A program made the position numbers and the translations under genes. A stretch of DNA of 49,645 nt from UBA1765 sp045629945 (lineage in GTDB: Bacteria; Fibrobacterota; Fibrobacteria; Fibrobacterales; Fibrobacteraceae): positions 1 through 49,645 of the forward strand of contig JAZQSE010000003.1 in assembly GCA_045629945.1 (NCBI GenBank), given 5' to 3'. Of this stretch, positions 7,381 through 16,349 are shown in pieces. The notes under the pieces were generated by a model that saw nothing but the letters and a program-made list of their open reading frames with translations, made no database searches and had not been told where the DNA came from. How positions within the stretch are numbered: position 1 is the stretch's first letter; each line of letters opens with the position of its first letter.

Positions 7381-8376
7381 ATGAAAAAGACATCTCTTAC
7401 CGGAATTAAACCAACAGGAACGCCCCATTTAGGTAATTATCTCGGAGCGATTCGCCCTGCCCTTGAACTTTCTAAAAATTACGACACCGTTTATTTTATC
7501 GCTGACTACCATGCTTTGACTACGGTTCAAAATGGTGCTCAAATGCGTGAAAATATTTATAAAGTCGCAGCAACTTGGCTTGCTCTTGGTTTAAATCCAG
7601 AAGAAGGTTTATTCTACAAACAAAGCGACATTCCTGAAATTTTTGAATTAAGTTGGGCATTAAGTTGTTTTACCCCAAAGGGTTTTATGAACCGTGCTCA
7701 TGCTTATAAAGACAAGGTTGCAAAAAATATGGCTAATGGCGAAGATCCAGATGCCAATGTAAACATGGGGCTTTACGGCTACCCTTGCTTAATGAATGCC
7801 GATATTTTAATGTTTAAAGCAGACATTGTCCCTGTCGGAAAAGATCAGAAACAACATGTTGAATTTGCTCGCGATATAGCCATTCGTTTTAATAAACATT
7901 TTGGAAAAGAAGTCTTTACGGTTCCAGAACCTGTGATTCAAGAATCTACCGATGTAATTCCAGGGCTTGATGGCCGTAAAATGAGTAAGTCTTACGACAA
8001 TATCATTGACATTTTCCTTGAAAGCAAGGCGCTCAAAAAGAAACTCGGTAAAATTGTTACCAATTCTCAAGGAATTGAAGAACCAAAAGACCCTGATTCT
8101 TGCAACGTGTTTAAGTTATACAAACTTTTTGCTACACAAGAACAAACAGACGCTCTTGCTGCTCGCTATCGCGCTGGTGGCATGGGCTGGGGGCATGCAA
8201 AAGCAGAGCTTCAAAACGTTTTAGAAGAACAACTTGGACCTGCTCGTGAAAAGTACTTCCACTTGTTAAACCATACTGAAGAAATCGACAAAATTCTCGC
8301 CTACGGAAAAGAAAAAGCCAGAATCCGCTCTAGAGAAATGATGGATATCGTCCGTGAGACTCTTGGAACTTTTTAA
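7381..8376 (+). CDS. trpS: Tryptophanyl-tRNA synthetase
   Basis: A class I synthetase of 331 residues that charges tRNA-Trp. The HIGH-equivalent is PTGTPHLGNYLGA near the N-terminus and the KMSKS loop is GRKMSKSYDN at about residue 200. The length is normal for bacterial TrpRS. ATG 7381 gives the standard MKKTSLTGIKPTG start; an in-frame TTG at 7357 would add eight residues without family support. No Shine-Dalgarno is obvious, as for several genes here. The gene is a single unit, divergent from rnd across 293 bases without other recognisable genes, and ends at a strong terminator. Confidence 0.96.
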   Translation: MKKTSLTGIKPTGTPHLGNYLGAIRPALELSKNYDTVYFIADYHALTTVQNGAQMRENIYKVAATWLALGLNPEEGLFYKQSDIPEIFELSWALSCFTPKGFMNRAHAYKDKVAKNMANGEDPDANVNMGLYGYPCLMNADILMFKADIVPVGKDQKQHVEFARDIAIRFNKHFGKEVFTVPEPVIQESTDVIPGLDGRKMSKSYDNIIDIFLESKALKKKLGKIVTNSQGIEEPKDPDSCNVFKLYKLFATQEQTDALAARYRAGGMGWGHAKAELQNVLEEQLGPAREKYFHLLNHTEEIDKILAYGKEKARIRSREMMDIVRETLGTF

Positions 8377-8393
8377 AAAAATTATTTAACCAT

Positions 8394-8428
8394 AAAGCGT
8401 TCCTTTTTAAAAGGAACGCTTTTTTTTA
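8394..8428 (+). terminator. Terminator of trpS
   Basis: The stem AAAGCGTTCC/GGAACGCTTT, extended by a T/A-rich top, is followed by eight T. It lies 17 bases after the trpS stop. Confidence 0.93.
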
Positions 8429-8520
8429 ACGAGAATTTGGAAGTAGGCATAAACCGCAGCAAGTATATTAAAAAAGTATCACTTAATAGCCAAAACTGCA
8501 TTTAAATTTTTCCGAATAGC

Positions 8521-8790
8521 TCCTGAACTTGTGCGCAACTTGCCGCAAGTTTCTTGTCATTGCGAGCCCCAACAAGATTTTTTTGCGAAGCCTAAATGTG
8601 AGCCGGCCACGAGCCACACTTGTGGCGTGGTGGAAGCAATCCCATTGCTAGTAGATCGCCACACTGCGTTCGCGATGACAATTTATACTACGTTCGCGAT
8701 GACAAAAAACAAGATGGCCGCGTCGTCTTAAAAGACTCCTCGCCATGACAAGTCAGACTACGTTCGCCATGACAACTTGTTATTAGCTGG
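8521..8790. repeat. Palindromic repeat block B (family 1)
   Basis: Three family 1 palindromes are nested side by side: 8559-8640 (ATTGC/GCAAT arms around a long insert), 8655-8676 (ATCGC/GCGAT) and 8714-8746 (ATGGC/GCCAT with an inner CGTCTT/AAGAC stem). About 100 bases from 8579 to 8682 match 48364-48477 closely, with one 9-base indel. The block lies between the trpS terminator and the 3' end of the Mur ligase gene. Bases 8429-8520 hold nothing recognisable. Confidence 0.85.
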
Positions 8791-8814
8791 CAAAGGGCAT
8801 TTTAAAAAGACTTT

Positions 8815-10224
8815 CTAATTTCCAAATCCTTCGTGAAGCATTTTTGCAACATCTTTTGCAAAATCGGCTAGTGAGGGGTCGCGCGCGCCCATAAGCAAAA
8901 TGGTATCACCAGGTTCTGCTAAACGAACCATTTCCTTAGCGCATTCCATTCTATTTTCAATGAAAGTAGATTTTCGACCGGCATTTTCTAAATCAGAAGA
9001 AAGATCCCCTGCAGAAATATCGCGAACTACAGTTCCACCTGCATAAAAAATTTCACTAAAAAACATTTGATCACTTTCACGCAAGGAATCCCGAATTGAT
9101 TCAACCAAATCATTGCGCAAAAATCTCGTTGGTCCAAAACCATGCGGTTGAAACCATGCCAAAACACGCTTTTGAGTAAATCCTTGGACACTACGAATAC
9201 TTGCTGCAATCTTTGCCGGATTATGTGCAAAATCATCCACCAAAGTCACGCCACCAAAATTTCCAATAATCTGATGCCTGCGATAAATTCCAGGGAAAGT
9301 AGAAAGGGCTTCTGCAATATCACGCAAATTAACGCCCTCTTTTAATGCGGCAGAAGTAGCGGCCAAAGCATTTTCCATATTGTGCTTTCCTGGCAAAGGC
9401 AAACAAAAACGCACTAATTCGCCAGCACAGCGAACTCTAAAACAAGAAGAAAATCCTTCTACCCGATAATCAACACCTTGCACTCCGTAAGATTGTTCTT
9501 TTCCAAAAAGATTCAACCGATTAGAAACATATTTTGCCGCAAGAGGATTATCACCATTAGCAAATAAAACGCCATTTCGTTCTTTTATATTTTCAGAAAA
9601 TTTCTGAAAAATTTCTTCTAATTCTGAAATTTCTTTATGGTCTTTATCTACGTTGAGAATGATTCCAATATCTGGAAAATAGCGAACAAGTGAACCATCG
9701 CTTTCATCGGCTTCAATCACAAGCCACTCACCATTTCCGGCAACAGCATTTCCTATTTTACCTAAGCGTTCTAAAGATACAAGCCCTGCCCCAGTAATCA
9801 AAGAAGGAGAAAGTCCTGCACAATCTAACACATGGTAAATCATAGCTGTCACAGTACTTTTTCCGCTTGTGCCACTAACCGCTATTGTTTTACAAGAAAG
9901 GGCTATTTCAGCAAGAATTTCGCTTCGGTGTTTTACAGGTATTCCTAAAGTTTTTGCCTTTTGAAATGCAGGGTGGGATTCTTCAATAGCGGTGCTTACC
10001 ACTATCACAGAAATTTCTGCTTCTACGCCAGAGCCGTCATCTAGAAAACATTCAATCCCAGCTTCTTCAAGTTGTTTTTGAACTTTAGAGCCATGGATTG
10101 AAAATTGCCTGTCTGAGCCAGAGACTTTAAAACCTTTGCCTGACAGATATTGAGCAATAGCACTCATGCCAGCGCCAGCAACACCAACAAAATAAAATGA
10201 TGAATATTTCTCAATCGGTTTCAT
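8815..10224 (-). CDS. Mur ligase of the MurC/Mpl group
   Basis: A 469-residue ligase with the N-terminal UDP-binding fold (FVGVAGAGMSAIAQYL, VSGSD), the ATP loop GTSGKST at residues 118-124, the central EADESDGS and DKDHKE blocks, and a C-terminal domain with LVDDFAHNPAKI and GARDPSLADF. MurC adds L-Ala to UDP-MurNAc; Mpl re-attaches recycled tripeptide. The usual GTHGKTTT loop is replaced by GTSGKST and the DDYxHHP block by DDFAHNP, so it is probably a paralogue of the dcw-cluster murC with a recycling or other amino-acid ligation role. It follows argJ by six bases and is likely co-transcribed with it. Exact substrate is not settled. Confidence 0.82.
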   Translation of the reverse strand: MKPIEKYSSFYFVGVAGAGMSAIAQYLSGKGFKVSGSDRQFSIHGSKVQKQLEEAGIECFLDDGSGVEAEISVIVVSTAIEESHPAFQKAKTLGIPVKHRSEILAEIALSCKTIAVSGTSGKSTVTAMIYHVLDCAGLSPSLITGAGLVSLERLGKIGNAVAGNGEWLVIEADESDGSLVRYFPDIGIILNVDKDHKEISELEEIFQKFSENIKERNGVLFANGDNPLAAKYVSNRLNLFGKEQSYGVQGVDYRVEGFSSCFRVRCAGELVRFCLPLPGKHNMENALAATSAALKEGVNLRDIAEALSTFPGIYRRHQIIGNFGGVTLVDDFAHNPAKIAASIRSVQGFTQKRVLAWFQPHGFGPTRFLRNDLVESIRDSLRESDQMFFSEIFYAGGTVVRDISAGDLSSDLENAGRKSTFIENRMECAKEMVRLAEPGDTILLMGARDPSLADFAKDVAKMLHEGFGN

Positions 10225-10230
10225 AAAAAA

Positions 10231-11439
10231 TTAGGTTGTGTATTCCGCATTGATTTTTACATAGTCATAACTCAAATCGCAGGTATAAGCACTTGCCGAA
10301 GCATTCCCTATATTTAAAACCAAACGAACCTGGTATTCTTTTTGACGGACAACGGCATGCAATGCATTAGTATCACATTCAACAGGACGCCCACCCGAAA
10401 GCACTTGAACATCGCCGAAATAAAGGTCTGTGTGCTCTGCGACCATATTGCAACCACTTGAACCAGCACTCGAAAGAATACGGCCCCAGTTAGGGTCTTC
10501 ACCAAACATGGCACATTTTGCTAAATTACTTGTTCCAATAAAGCGAGCCATTTTCAATGCTTCTTCATGAGATTCTGCTTTTTCAACTCGGAGTTCTATA
10601 AGCTTTGTAGCCCCTTCACCATCACGCACAATAGATTTAGCCAGTTCTTTCATAACGATTTCAAGAGCAAGGCAAAATTCTTCTTGTTCTGAAACACTCA
10701 AATCTTCATAACGGATTCCGCTTACACCATTTGCAAGCATAATACAAGTATCATTTGTGCTTGTATCGCCATCTACAGTTATAGCATTAAATGAATCGCT
10801 AATTTTTTCTCTGAACGTTGCAAAAAAATCTATTGGAAGCGCAATATCTGAAGTAATAAACGCAAGCATTGTAGCCATTTTCGGGTGAATCATTCCGCTC
10901 CCCTTACAAGCGCCACCAACTGTAATAGTTCCCTTTTCAGTTTGAATTTCTACAGCCATTGATTTTAAAGCTAAATCAGTTGTTAAAATAGCTCTACCAA
11001 ATTCTTCAGAAGCGTTTTCGTGCAAGCCTTCAACTAGACGTGGAATTCCAGCTTCAATTTTATCCATAGGAAGCAAATGCCCAATAACCCCCGTTGAACA
11101 AACAAGCACACTATGCGGCGTAAGGTTCAATGCGTTTTCAACCATTTCTGCCATTTTTTCTGCATCTTCATAACCTTTTTCGCCGGTGCAAGCATTGGCA
11201 TTACCACTATTGACAACTACAGCTGAAGCAAAATGAGCGTGTTCCAAAACAGCTTTATCATAAAGTACTGGAGCGGCTTTTACTTTATTTGTAGTAAAGA
11301 CAGCAAAACAACGGGCCGCCTTTTCACTCCGTAAAAGTGCCATATCCGGGTTTCCGCTAACTTTAATTCCTGCAGAAATTCCTGCAGCAGAAAATCCTTT
11401 CGGGGAACAAACACCGCCATTTTTCAAAATAGAATACAT
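10231..11439 (-). CDS. argJ: Bifunctional ornithine acetyltransferase / N-acetylglutamate synthase
   Basis: ArgJ moves the acetyl group from N-acetylornithine to glutamate in the cyclic arginine pathway and can also use acetyl-CoA. The 402-residue precursor cuts itself before the nucleophilic threonine in MATML; that threonine is residue 190 (codon 10872-10870), preceded by GSGMIHPK. Other signatures are NSGNANACTG near residue 70, DGDTSTNDTC, and EDPNWGRILSSAG. The start ATG has AGGAGA seven bases upstream. It is divergent from greA across 83 bases, and the Mur ligase gene follows closely. Confidence 0.96.
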   Translation of the reverse strand: MYSILKNGGVCSPKGFSAAGISAGIKVSGNPDMALLRSEKAARCFAVFTTNKVKAAPVLYDKAVLEHAHFASAVVVNSGNANACTGEKGYEDAEKMAEMVENALNLTPHSVLVCSTGVIGHLLPMDKIEAGIPRLVEGLHENASEEFGRAILTTDLALKSMAVEIQTEKGTITVGGACKGSGMIHPKMATMLAFITSDIALPIDFFATFREKISDSFNAITVDGDTSTNDTCIMLANGVSGIRYEDLSVSEQEEFCLALEIVMKELAKSIVRDGEGATKLIELRVEKAESHEEALKMARFIGTSNLAKCAMFGEDPNWGRILSSAGSSGCNMVAEHTDLYFGDVQVLSGGRPVECDTNALHAVVRQKEYQVRLVLNIGNASASAYTCDLSYDYVKINAEYTT

Positions 11440-11522
11440 AGAGTCTCCTAAATAGTTTCTACAAACATATTTTTTTTACAGCTCATACACAAGCATTTTA
11501 TAAAAAAATGTAACTTTGGAGT

Positions 11523-11990
11523 ATGGACAAAAAGATACCTGTAACACAAGAAACTTACGACCAACTCGTCGCTGAATGGAACAAACTTAAGAAAATCGAC
11601 CGTCCTCGCGTGGTGGATGAACTTGAAGAAGCCCGTAAACAAGGTGACTTGAGCGAAAATGCGGAATACCATGCCGCAAAAGAAATGCTTGCTAAAATTG
11701 ATGCAAGACTTCCGGTTCTTGAAGACCAGATTTCTTCAGCTCAAATTATTGCTTTTGATTCTAATTCAGCAACCATTAAATTTGGGGCAACAGTTACTGT
11801 TCGCAACTTGAAAACCAAAAAAGAACTGGTCTACCAACTGGTTTCTCCAGAAGGTGTTGATGTTTTTAATGGTAAAATCAGTTTTAAAAGTCCGCTTGGC
11901 GCAGCTCTTATCGGTAAAACTCGCGGAGATGTTGTAGAATACAGCACCCCAAAAGGCATAAATCGGCTAGAAATTCTTGATTACAAGTAA
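11523..11990 (+). CDS. greA: Transcription elongation factor GreA
   Basis: GreA rescues backtracked RNA polymerase by stimulating transcript cleavage. The protein has 155 residues, typical for the family. The N-terminal coiled coil carries RKQGDLSENAEYHAAKE, with the acidic tip residues that reach the polymerase active site. The C-terminal FKBP-like part contains SPLGAALIGKTRGDVVE. GGAG lies just upstream of the ATG. The holA gene starts three bases after its stop, so the two are co-transcribed. Confidence 0.96.
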   Translation: MDKKIPVTQETYDQLVAEWNKLKKIDRPRVVDELEEARKQGDLSENAEYHAAKEMLAKIDARLPVLEDQISSAQIIAFDSNSATIKFGATVTVRNLKTKKELVYQLVSPEGVDVFNGKISFKSPLGAALIGKTRGDVVEYSTPKGINRLEILDYK

Positions 11991-11993
11991 TTT

Positions 11994-12974
11994 ATGATTT
12001 CGGTCATTACTGGCGAAGATTTCTTTTCTAAGAATTTAGCGATAGAGGCTTTTTTAAAAAAGGCTTTAGGGGAAAGTATAAACGACCCTATGGCCTACAA
12101 AACTATTTATGCAACCGATCCACAAATTCCATCTGTTGCAGAAGCTATTATAGAAGCTTGCGATACAGTTTCTATGTTCTCTGAAGAACAAACCATTATC
12201 CTTCGCCAAGCCGATGAATTAAAAGAATCAGAAAATAAGATTCTCGGCGAATGGCTTAGCCGAAATCCTGATTGCTCTTTACTCATGGAGTTTAAATCAT
12301 TAAAAGCCACATCTACTATAGGCAAGGCTCTTAAAGCTATAAAGCTTAAAGCCGAAACATTTGATTTGCCTAAAGATTATAAACTTCCAGACTGGATTAT
12401 GGAAAATTGCAAAAAGCATTTCAATAAAAGTATTGATAGAAATGCTTGCGCTTACATAGCAGAATCTATTGGGAATGACACTTGGAAAATCATGTCCGAG
12501 TTAAAAAACATTCTCTTTTTAAATCCCAACATTCCGTCTTTTTCAGAAAATATTGTCAAAAGCTTTATCGTCCCGACCCGTAAAATGCAGGCTTTTGAAA
12601 TCAACAAATTTTTTGGAGATAGAAACCCAGAAGCTTATGTGAAAAAACTACATGAGCTCATTGAAGAACAAAAAATTGAACCCATCGTTATTGTCAGTCA
12701 GCTTTTTAACTATGCCGTGCAATTGCTTCATATAGCCACAATGCTTGAACAAAATATGAGAGGCGAAGATATCGCAAAAGCACTACATATCAATGAATAT
12801 ATTTTTCTCAAATTAAACAACGAACCTAGAAAAGCTATGAACTGGGGAAAACCTTTACTTTGCAGGCTTATCAAACGACTTGCAGAACTTGATTACGAAT
12901 TTAAAAGCGATAAATACCCAACAAAGACAACTCAGGAATTAGCTCTTGCCGCTTTAGTCATTCCACCAAGATAA
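11994..12974 (+). CDS. holA: DNA polymerase III subunit delta
   Basis: HolA is the wrench subunit of the clamp loader that opens the sliding clamp. The 326-residue protein matches the family in layout: an N-terminal RecA-like domain (MISVITGEDFFSKNLAIEAFL; TVSMFSEEQTIILRQAD) and a helical C-terminal collar domain (FEINKFFGDRNPEAYVKKLHELIEEQ; QLFNYAVQLLHIA). Sequence conservation is low, as is usual for delta. It follows greA by three bases. Its TAA directly abuts the stop of the convergent radical SAM gene with no spacer. Confidence 0.87.
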   Translation: MISVITGEDFFSKNLAIEAFLKKALGESINDPMAYKTIYATDPQIPSVAEAIIEACDTVSMFSEEQTIILRQADELKESENKILGEWLSRNPDCSLLMEFKSLKATSTIGKALKAIKLKAETFDLPKDYKLPDWIMENCKKHFNKSIDRNACAYIAESIGNDTWKIMSELKNILFLNPNIPSFSENIVKSFIVPTRKMQAFEINKFFGDRNPEAYVKKLHELIEEQKIEPIVIVSQLFNYAVQLLHIATMLEQNMRGEDIAKALHINEYIFLKLNNEPRKAMNWGKPLLCRLIKRLAELDYEFKSDKYPTKTTQELALAALVIPPR

Positions 12975-13838
12975 TCAAAAAACATTCACACAAACAGGGA
13001 GTGAATTCCTAATTTGTTCGGCAACATTTTCTAAAAAATCTTTTGGCAACGCAGAGACCGTATCTAAAGCCGTTTGTCGAACAACTCCATAAAGCTGAAC
13101 GCCTTTAAAATTTTCTTTTCCGGCATAATAGATTTTTTCTAAACGTTTCAAATAAGCATCAATTTCTACTTGTGACGGAAAATTCTCCCCTATTTTACAG
13201 AGCATTGTCTGGATTTGCATTGGAAAATCTTTCACCGTCATTTCTAGATTGTTTTGAATGACTTCTAATGACATAGAAGAACCATTTATTTGCCTGAACC
13301 ACACATCTGTTCCGGCATCGAGTTTTCCCCAGATTTCCCCCCGGAAAGAGGTCAACAAAGAAAGACCTTCACGGACTTTAGGGAATTGCAAATGCGTTGC
13401 ATTTGTTATCAAAGTCAATTGGAGCGGGTATTCGGTAAACTGCTTTTGGATTTTTAACATTAACTGGCAAACTTCTTTAAATTCAGGCACTAATGTTGAC
13501 TCACCATCTCCAGAAAGACAAATGTCTCGTATAAGGCGTTTTTCTTCGTCTATTTCTTTAAAATTGGAAAATCCGGTAAGTCCGTTTTTTTTGTATTCTT
13601 CAATTAAAGAAAGAATTTCTTGTTCTAGTAAATTAAGATCAAGTGCAAGTGATTTCCCTGGAATATTTCTATCTACCTGACAATAAGCACAACGAAAAGA
13701 ACAACTTTTATCCAGGTTTAAATTGATACCAATAGAAAGCCCACCTGCACGGCGACTGATTACCGGATACACCCAATGATTCAATTCCCAAACTCTGGAA
13801 TGATCAGAATACGCTTTTTGCAAAGCAGAAGAACTCAC
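12975..13838 (-). CDS. Radical SAM protein
   Basis: The cluster-binding motif is CSFRCAYC (CxxxCxxC), placed near residues 46-53 when counted from the GTG start. LSGDGESTLVPEF supplies the usual SAM-contacting GE motif and LITNATHLQ the following strand. The fold resembles small activating or wybutosine-like radical SAM proteins; substrate unknown. GTG 13838 is chosen because GGAGG lies four bases upstream and the codon overlaps the zinc-ribbon stop as GTGA; an in-frame TTG at 13862 is the other choice. Coupling to the zinc-ribbon peptide suggests that the two act together. Confidence 0.86.
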   Translation of the reverse strand: MSSSALQKAYSDHSRVWELNHWVYPVISRRAGGLSIGINLNLDKSCSFRCAYCQVDRNIPGKSLALDLNLLEQEILSLIEEYKKNGLTGFSNFKEIDEEKRLIRDICLSGDGESTLVPEFKEVCQLMLKIQKQFTEYPLQLTLITNATHLQFPKVREGLSLLTSFRGEIWGKLDAGTDVWFRQINGSSMSLEVIQNNLEMTVKDFPMQIQTMLCKIGENFPSQVEIDAYLKRLEKIYYAGKENFKGVQLYGVVRQTALDTVSALPKDFLENVAEQIRNSLPVCVNVF

Positions 13839-13981
13839 TGGTCCTCCAAAATAAAGCCACAATGGTCACAAGTTAATTTATAGCTATTGTCTGGATTAAC
13901 AACCAAAATGCCTTCACAGGTATCTTTTGGGCAAGGGAGTTCTCCGATTTCTAACTCACGATATGTTTTCTTTTCTTCCAT
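13835..13981 (-). CDS. 48-residue zinc-ribbon protein
   Basis: The peptide starts MEEKKTYRELEIGELPC and carries two knuckles: CPKDTC (Cys 17 and 22) and CDHCG (Cys 38 and 41), the spacing of a small rubredoxin-like or zinc-ribbon fold. It ends LEDQ. Its TGA overlaps the GTG start of the radical SAM gene by three bases (GTGA), and the GGAGG that serves that gene lies inside its own last codons, so translation of the two is probably coupled. No match to a named family is claimed. A role as an RNA- or protein-binding partner of the radical SAM enzyme is inference. Confidence 0.7.
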   Translation of the reverse strand: MEEKKTYRELEIGELPCPKDTCEGILVVNPDNSYKLTCDHCGFILEDQ

Positions 13982-14111
13982 ATCGCAAATATAACAAACC
14001 ATAGCTTCAAAGAAGATTGTATTTTTCTTTCCTCATTTATTTATGCCCTTTTTCAAAAGTCTTTTTTTTACTAAATTTGCGCCGAAACTTTTATTTATAT
14101 TGAGACTTTTT

Positions 14112-15944
14112 ATGGATACATCCAAAATCAGAAACGTTGCCATTATCGCACACGTAGACCATGGGAAAACAACTCTTGTTGACCAACTTTTAAAACAATG
14201 CGGCACTTTTCACGAAAATGAAGAAGTTGACGAACGCGTAATGGATTCAGACAACCTTGAACGCGAACGCGGTATTACAATTCTTTCGAAGAATGCCAAT
14301 GTGAATTATAAAGGTTATCGAGTTAATATTGTTGATACTCCGGGGCACGCCGATTTTGGTGGACAGGTAGAACGCGTTCTTGGAACAGTTGATGGTGTGC
14401 TTCTTGTTGTTGACGCTTTTGAAGGGCCTATGGCTCAGACTCGTTTTGTAACCCAGAAAGCTCTTGAACTTGGCCTTATTCCTATTGTTGTTGTAAATAA
14501 AATTGACAGAGATGGTTGTAACCCACACCTTGCTTTAGATAAAGTTTTTGATTTGTTCTGCGAATTAGATGCCAACGAAGAACAACTTGATTTTGCTCAT
14601 GTTTTCGGTAGCGGTCGAAAAGGTATTTGCCGTAAAGAAATTGATGATGCCGATGGTGATTTCAGAATTTTAATGGATTTGATTCTTGAAAGAATTCCGG
14701 CACCAAAAGGTAACCCTGAAAACGCTCCGCTTTTACAGATTACTTCTTTAGAATATTCTGATTTTCTTGGAAGACTTGCTGTTGGTCGCGTACAAGAAGG
14801 TATTTTTAAACCCAATTTAACAGTAAGTCAATCTTTAGCCAATGGAACTTTCCGCAACGTTCGCTTGCAAAAGATTCTTCGCTACGATGGCATTACTCCA
14901 CAACCAGTAACAGAAGCTGGTCCTGGTGATATTATTCTTATTGCCGGGCTTGATTACTTTGATATTGGCGATACACTTTCTTCAACAAGTTCTCCGGTTC
15001 AATTACCGAGAATTCACATTGACCCGCCAACAATTTCTATGCTGTTCACTGTAAACACTTCTCCGCTTGCCGGGAAATATGGTGGAAAATTTTTAACAGG
15101 AAGCCATCTTTTAGAACGTCTTGAACGTGCCCACATGGCAGACCCAGCTCTTTTAGTTGAAAAAGTCGATGGTGCAAGTACATTTAAAGTTTCTGGCAGG
15201 GGCATTTTGCATTTAACTATCTTGGTTGAAAATATGCGCCGCGAGGGTTATGAATTCACTATTGGTAGCCCACAAGTTATTTTCCAAAAAGATGAAAATG
15301 GAAAACTTCTTGAACCTATGGAAACTTTTAAAGTAGAAGTGCCGACCGATTATAGCGGACCAGTTATTGAAGAATTAGGTCGAAGAAAAGGTGAAATGAC
15401 CAATATGTTCCAAGACGACAACAATCGCGTTTTCTTAGAATATATTGTGCCAAGCCGCGGCTTGATTGGCGTGCGTCCGGTTCTCCTTTCACTTTCTAAA
15501 GGTTATGCTGTTTCTCAATCATTGTTCCTTGAATACCAACCTTATAAAGGTGAAATTCCTACTCGTATAAATGGGGTTCTTATTGCAAAAGATGCAGGCG
15601 AAACAGCAAGTTATGCGCTTTCTAAATTAGAAGACCGCGGTTATATGATTGTTGGCCCTGGCGCTGAAGTTTACCCTGGTATGATTGTTGGCGAACACAA
15701 TCGTAATGTTGATATTATTGTTAATGTGACTAAAGGCAAACATTTAACTAATATGCGTGCTTCTGGTTCTGACGATAATATTCAATTGACTCCATACCGC
15801 CGTTTAACGCTTGAAGAATGTGTCACATTTATCAACGATGATGAATGTATTGAAGTCACTCCAGAAATTCTTCGGTTGCGCAAAGTGACTCTTGATCCAC
15901 ACAAACGCAAACAAGAATCTAAAGTTCCTGTCGAAGAAGATTAA
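14112..15944 (+). CDS. typA: Ribosome-associated translational GTPase TypA/BipA
   Basis: A 610-residue GTPase of the EF-G family that binds the 70S ribosome and helps ribosome assembly and stress adaptation. The G motifs are AHVDHGKTTL (G1), RGITI (G2), VDTPGHADFGG (G3) and VVNKIDR (G4). The later domains include the TypA-specific C-terminal region (GEIPTRINGVLIAKDAGETASYA, with the SGSDDNIQL loop). ATG 14112 (MDTSKIRNVAIIAHV) is the family start; an upstream ATG at 14043 would add 23 residues that do not look conserved. It is divergent from the zinc-ribbon/radical SAM pair. Confidence 0.96.
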   Translation: MDTSKIRNVAIIAHVDHGKTTLVDQLLKQCGTFHENEEVDERVMDSDNLERERGITILSKNANVNYKGYRVNIVDTPGHADFGGQVERVLGTVDGVLLVVDAFEGPMAQTRFVTQKALELGLIPIVVVNKIDRDGCNPHLALDKVFDLFCELDANEEQLDFAHVFGSGRKGICRKEIDDADGDFRILMDLILERIPAPKGNPENAPLLQITSLEYSDFLGRLAVGRVQEGIFKPNLTVSQSLANGTFRNVRLQKILRYDGITPQPVTEAGPGDIILIAGLDYFDIGDTLSSTSSPVQLPRIHIDPPTISMLFTVNTSPLAGKYGGKFLTGSHLLERLERAHMADPALLVEKVDGASTFKVSGRGILHLTILVENMRREGYEFTIGSPQVIFQKDENGKLLEPMETFKVEVPTDYSGPVIEELGRRKGEMTNMFQDDNNRVFLEYIVPSRGLIGVRPVLLSLSKGYAVSQSLFLEYQPYKGEIPTRINGVLIAKDAGETASYALSKLEDRGYMIVGPGAEVYPGMIVGEHNRNVDIIVNVTKGKHLTNMRASGSDDNIQLTPYRRLTLEECVTFINDDECIEVTPEILRLRKVTLDPHKRKQESKVPVEED

Positions 15945-15949
15945 CACTC

Positions 15950-16283
15950 AACAAGCGAGAGTCACGGAAACTTGTCATGGCTCTGAAACACACTCGCAGG
16001 CCCTTGTCATGGCGAATGAAATGAAGCCATCTAACAACAAGTTGTCATCGCGAACGTAGTGTGGCGATCTACTAGCAATGAGATTGCAGGCAACTTGCAA
16101 TGAGATTGCTTCTGTCGCTTCTCTCCATCGCAATGACAAAAGTAGTTCGCAATGACAAGGTCCTAGGGCAAGAACCGAGCGCAATGAGTTTCTCTAAAAC
16201 TTAAACAAGCGAGAGCTGCGACAACCGCACTTGTGCGTGTTGGCATAGCCGAGCGCAATGAGTTTCTCTAAAATTTTCTATCC
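15950..16283. repeat. Palindromic repeat block C (families 1 and 2)
   Basis: Family 1 palindromes lie at 16009-16030 (ATGGC/GCCAT), 16047-16068 (ATCGC/GCGAT) and 16105-16134 (ATTGC/GCAAT). Family 2 appears in reverse orientation: GCAATGAGTTTCTCTAAAA occurs at 16181 and again at 16255, a 74-base period, with a palindromic CAACCGCACTTGTGCG heart between. The motif ACAAGCGAG begins seven bases after the typA stop. The block fills the convergent gap between typA and argS. Confidence 0.85.
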
Positions 16284-16297
16284 TATAAAAAAACAGA

Positions 16298-16328
16298 AAA
16301 CCTTGCCTATAAAAACAGACAAGGTTTA
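16298..16328 (-). terminator. Terminator of argS
   Basis: On the minus strand the stem AAACCTTG/CAAGGTTT is followed by a T-rich run ending in seven T. It lies about 22 bases beyond the argS stop. Confidence 0.8.
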
Positions 16329-16349
16329 AAATGAAATATGTTTTATCTA

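Noticed and set aside
8531..8731. Open frame with a CHCEPQQDFFAKPK-type product
   Set aside because: It lies wholly in repeat block B; such peptides are translations of the palindromic repeat and are not genes.
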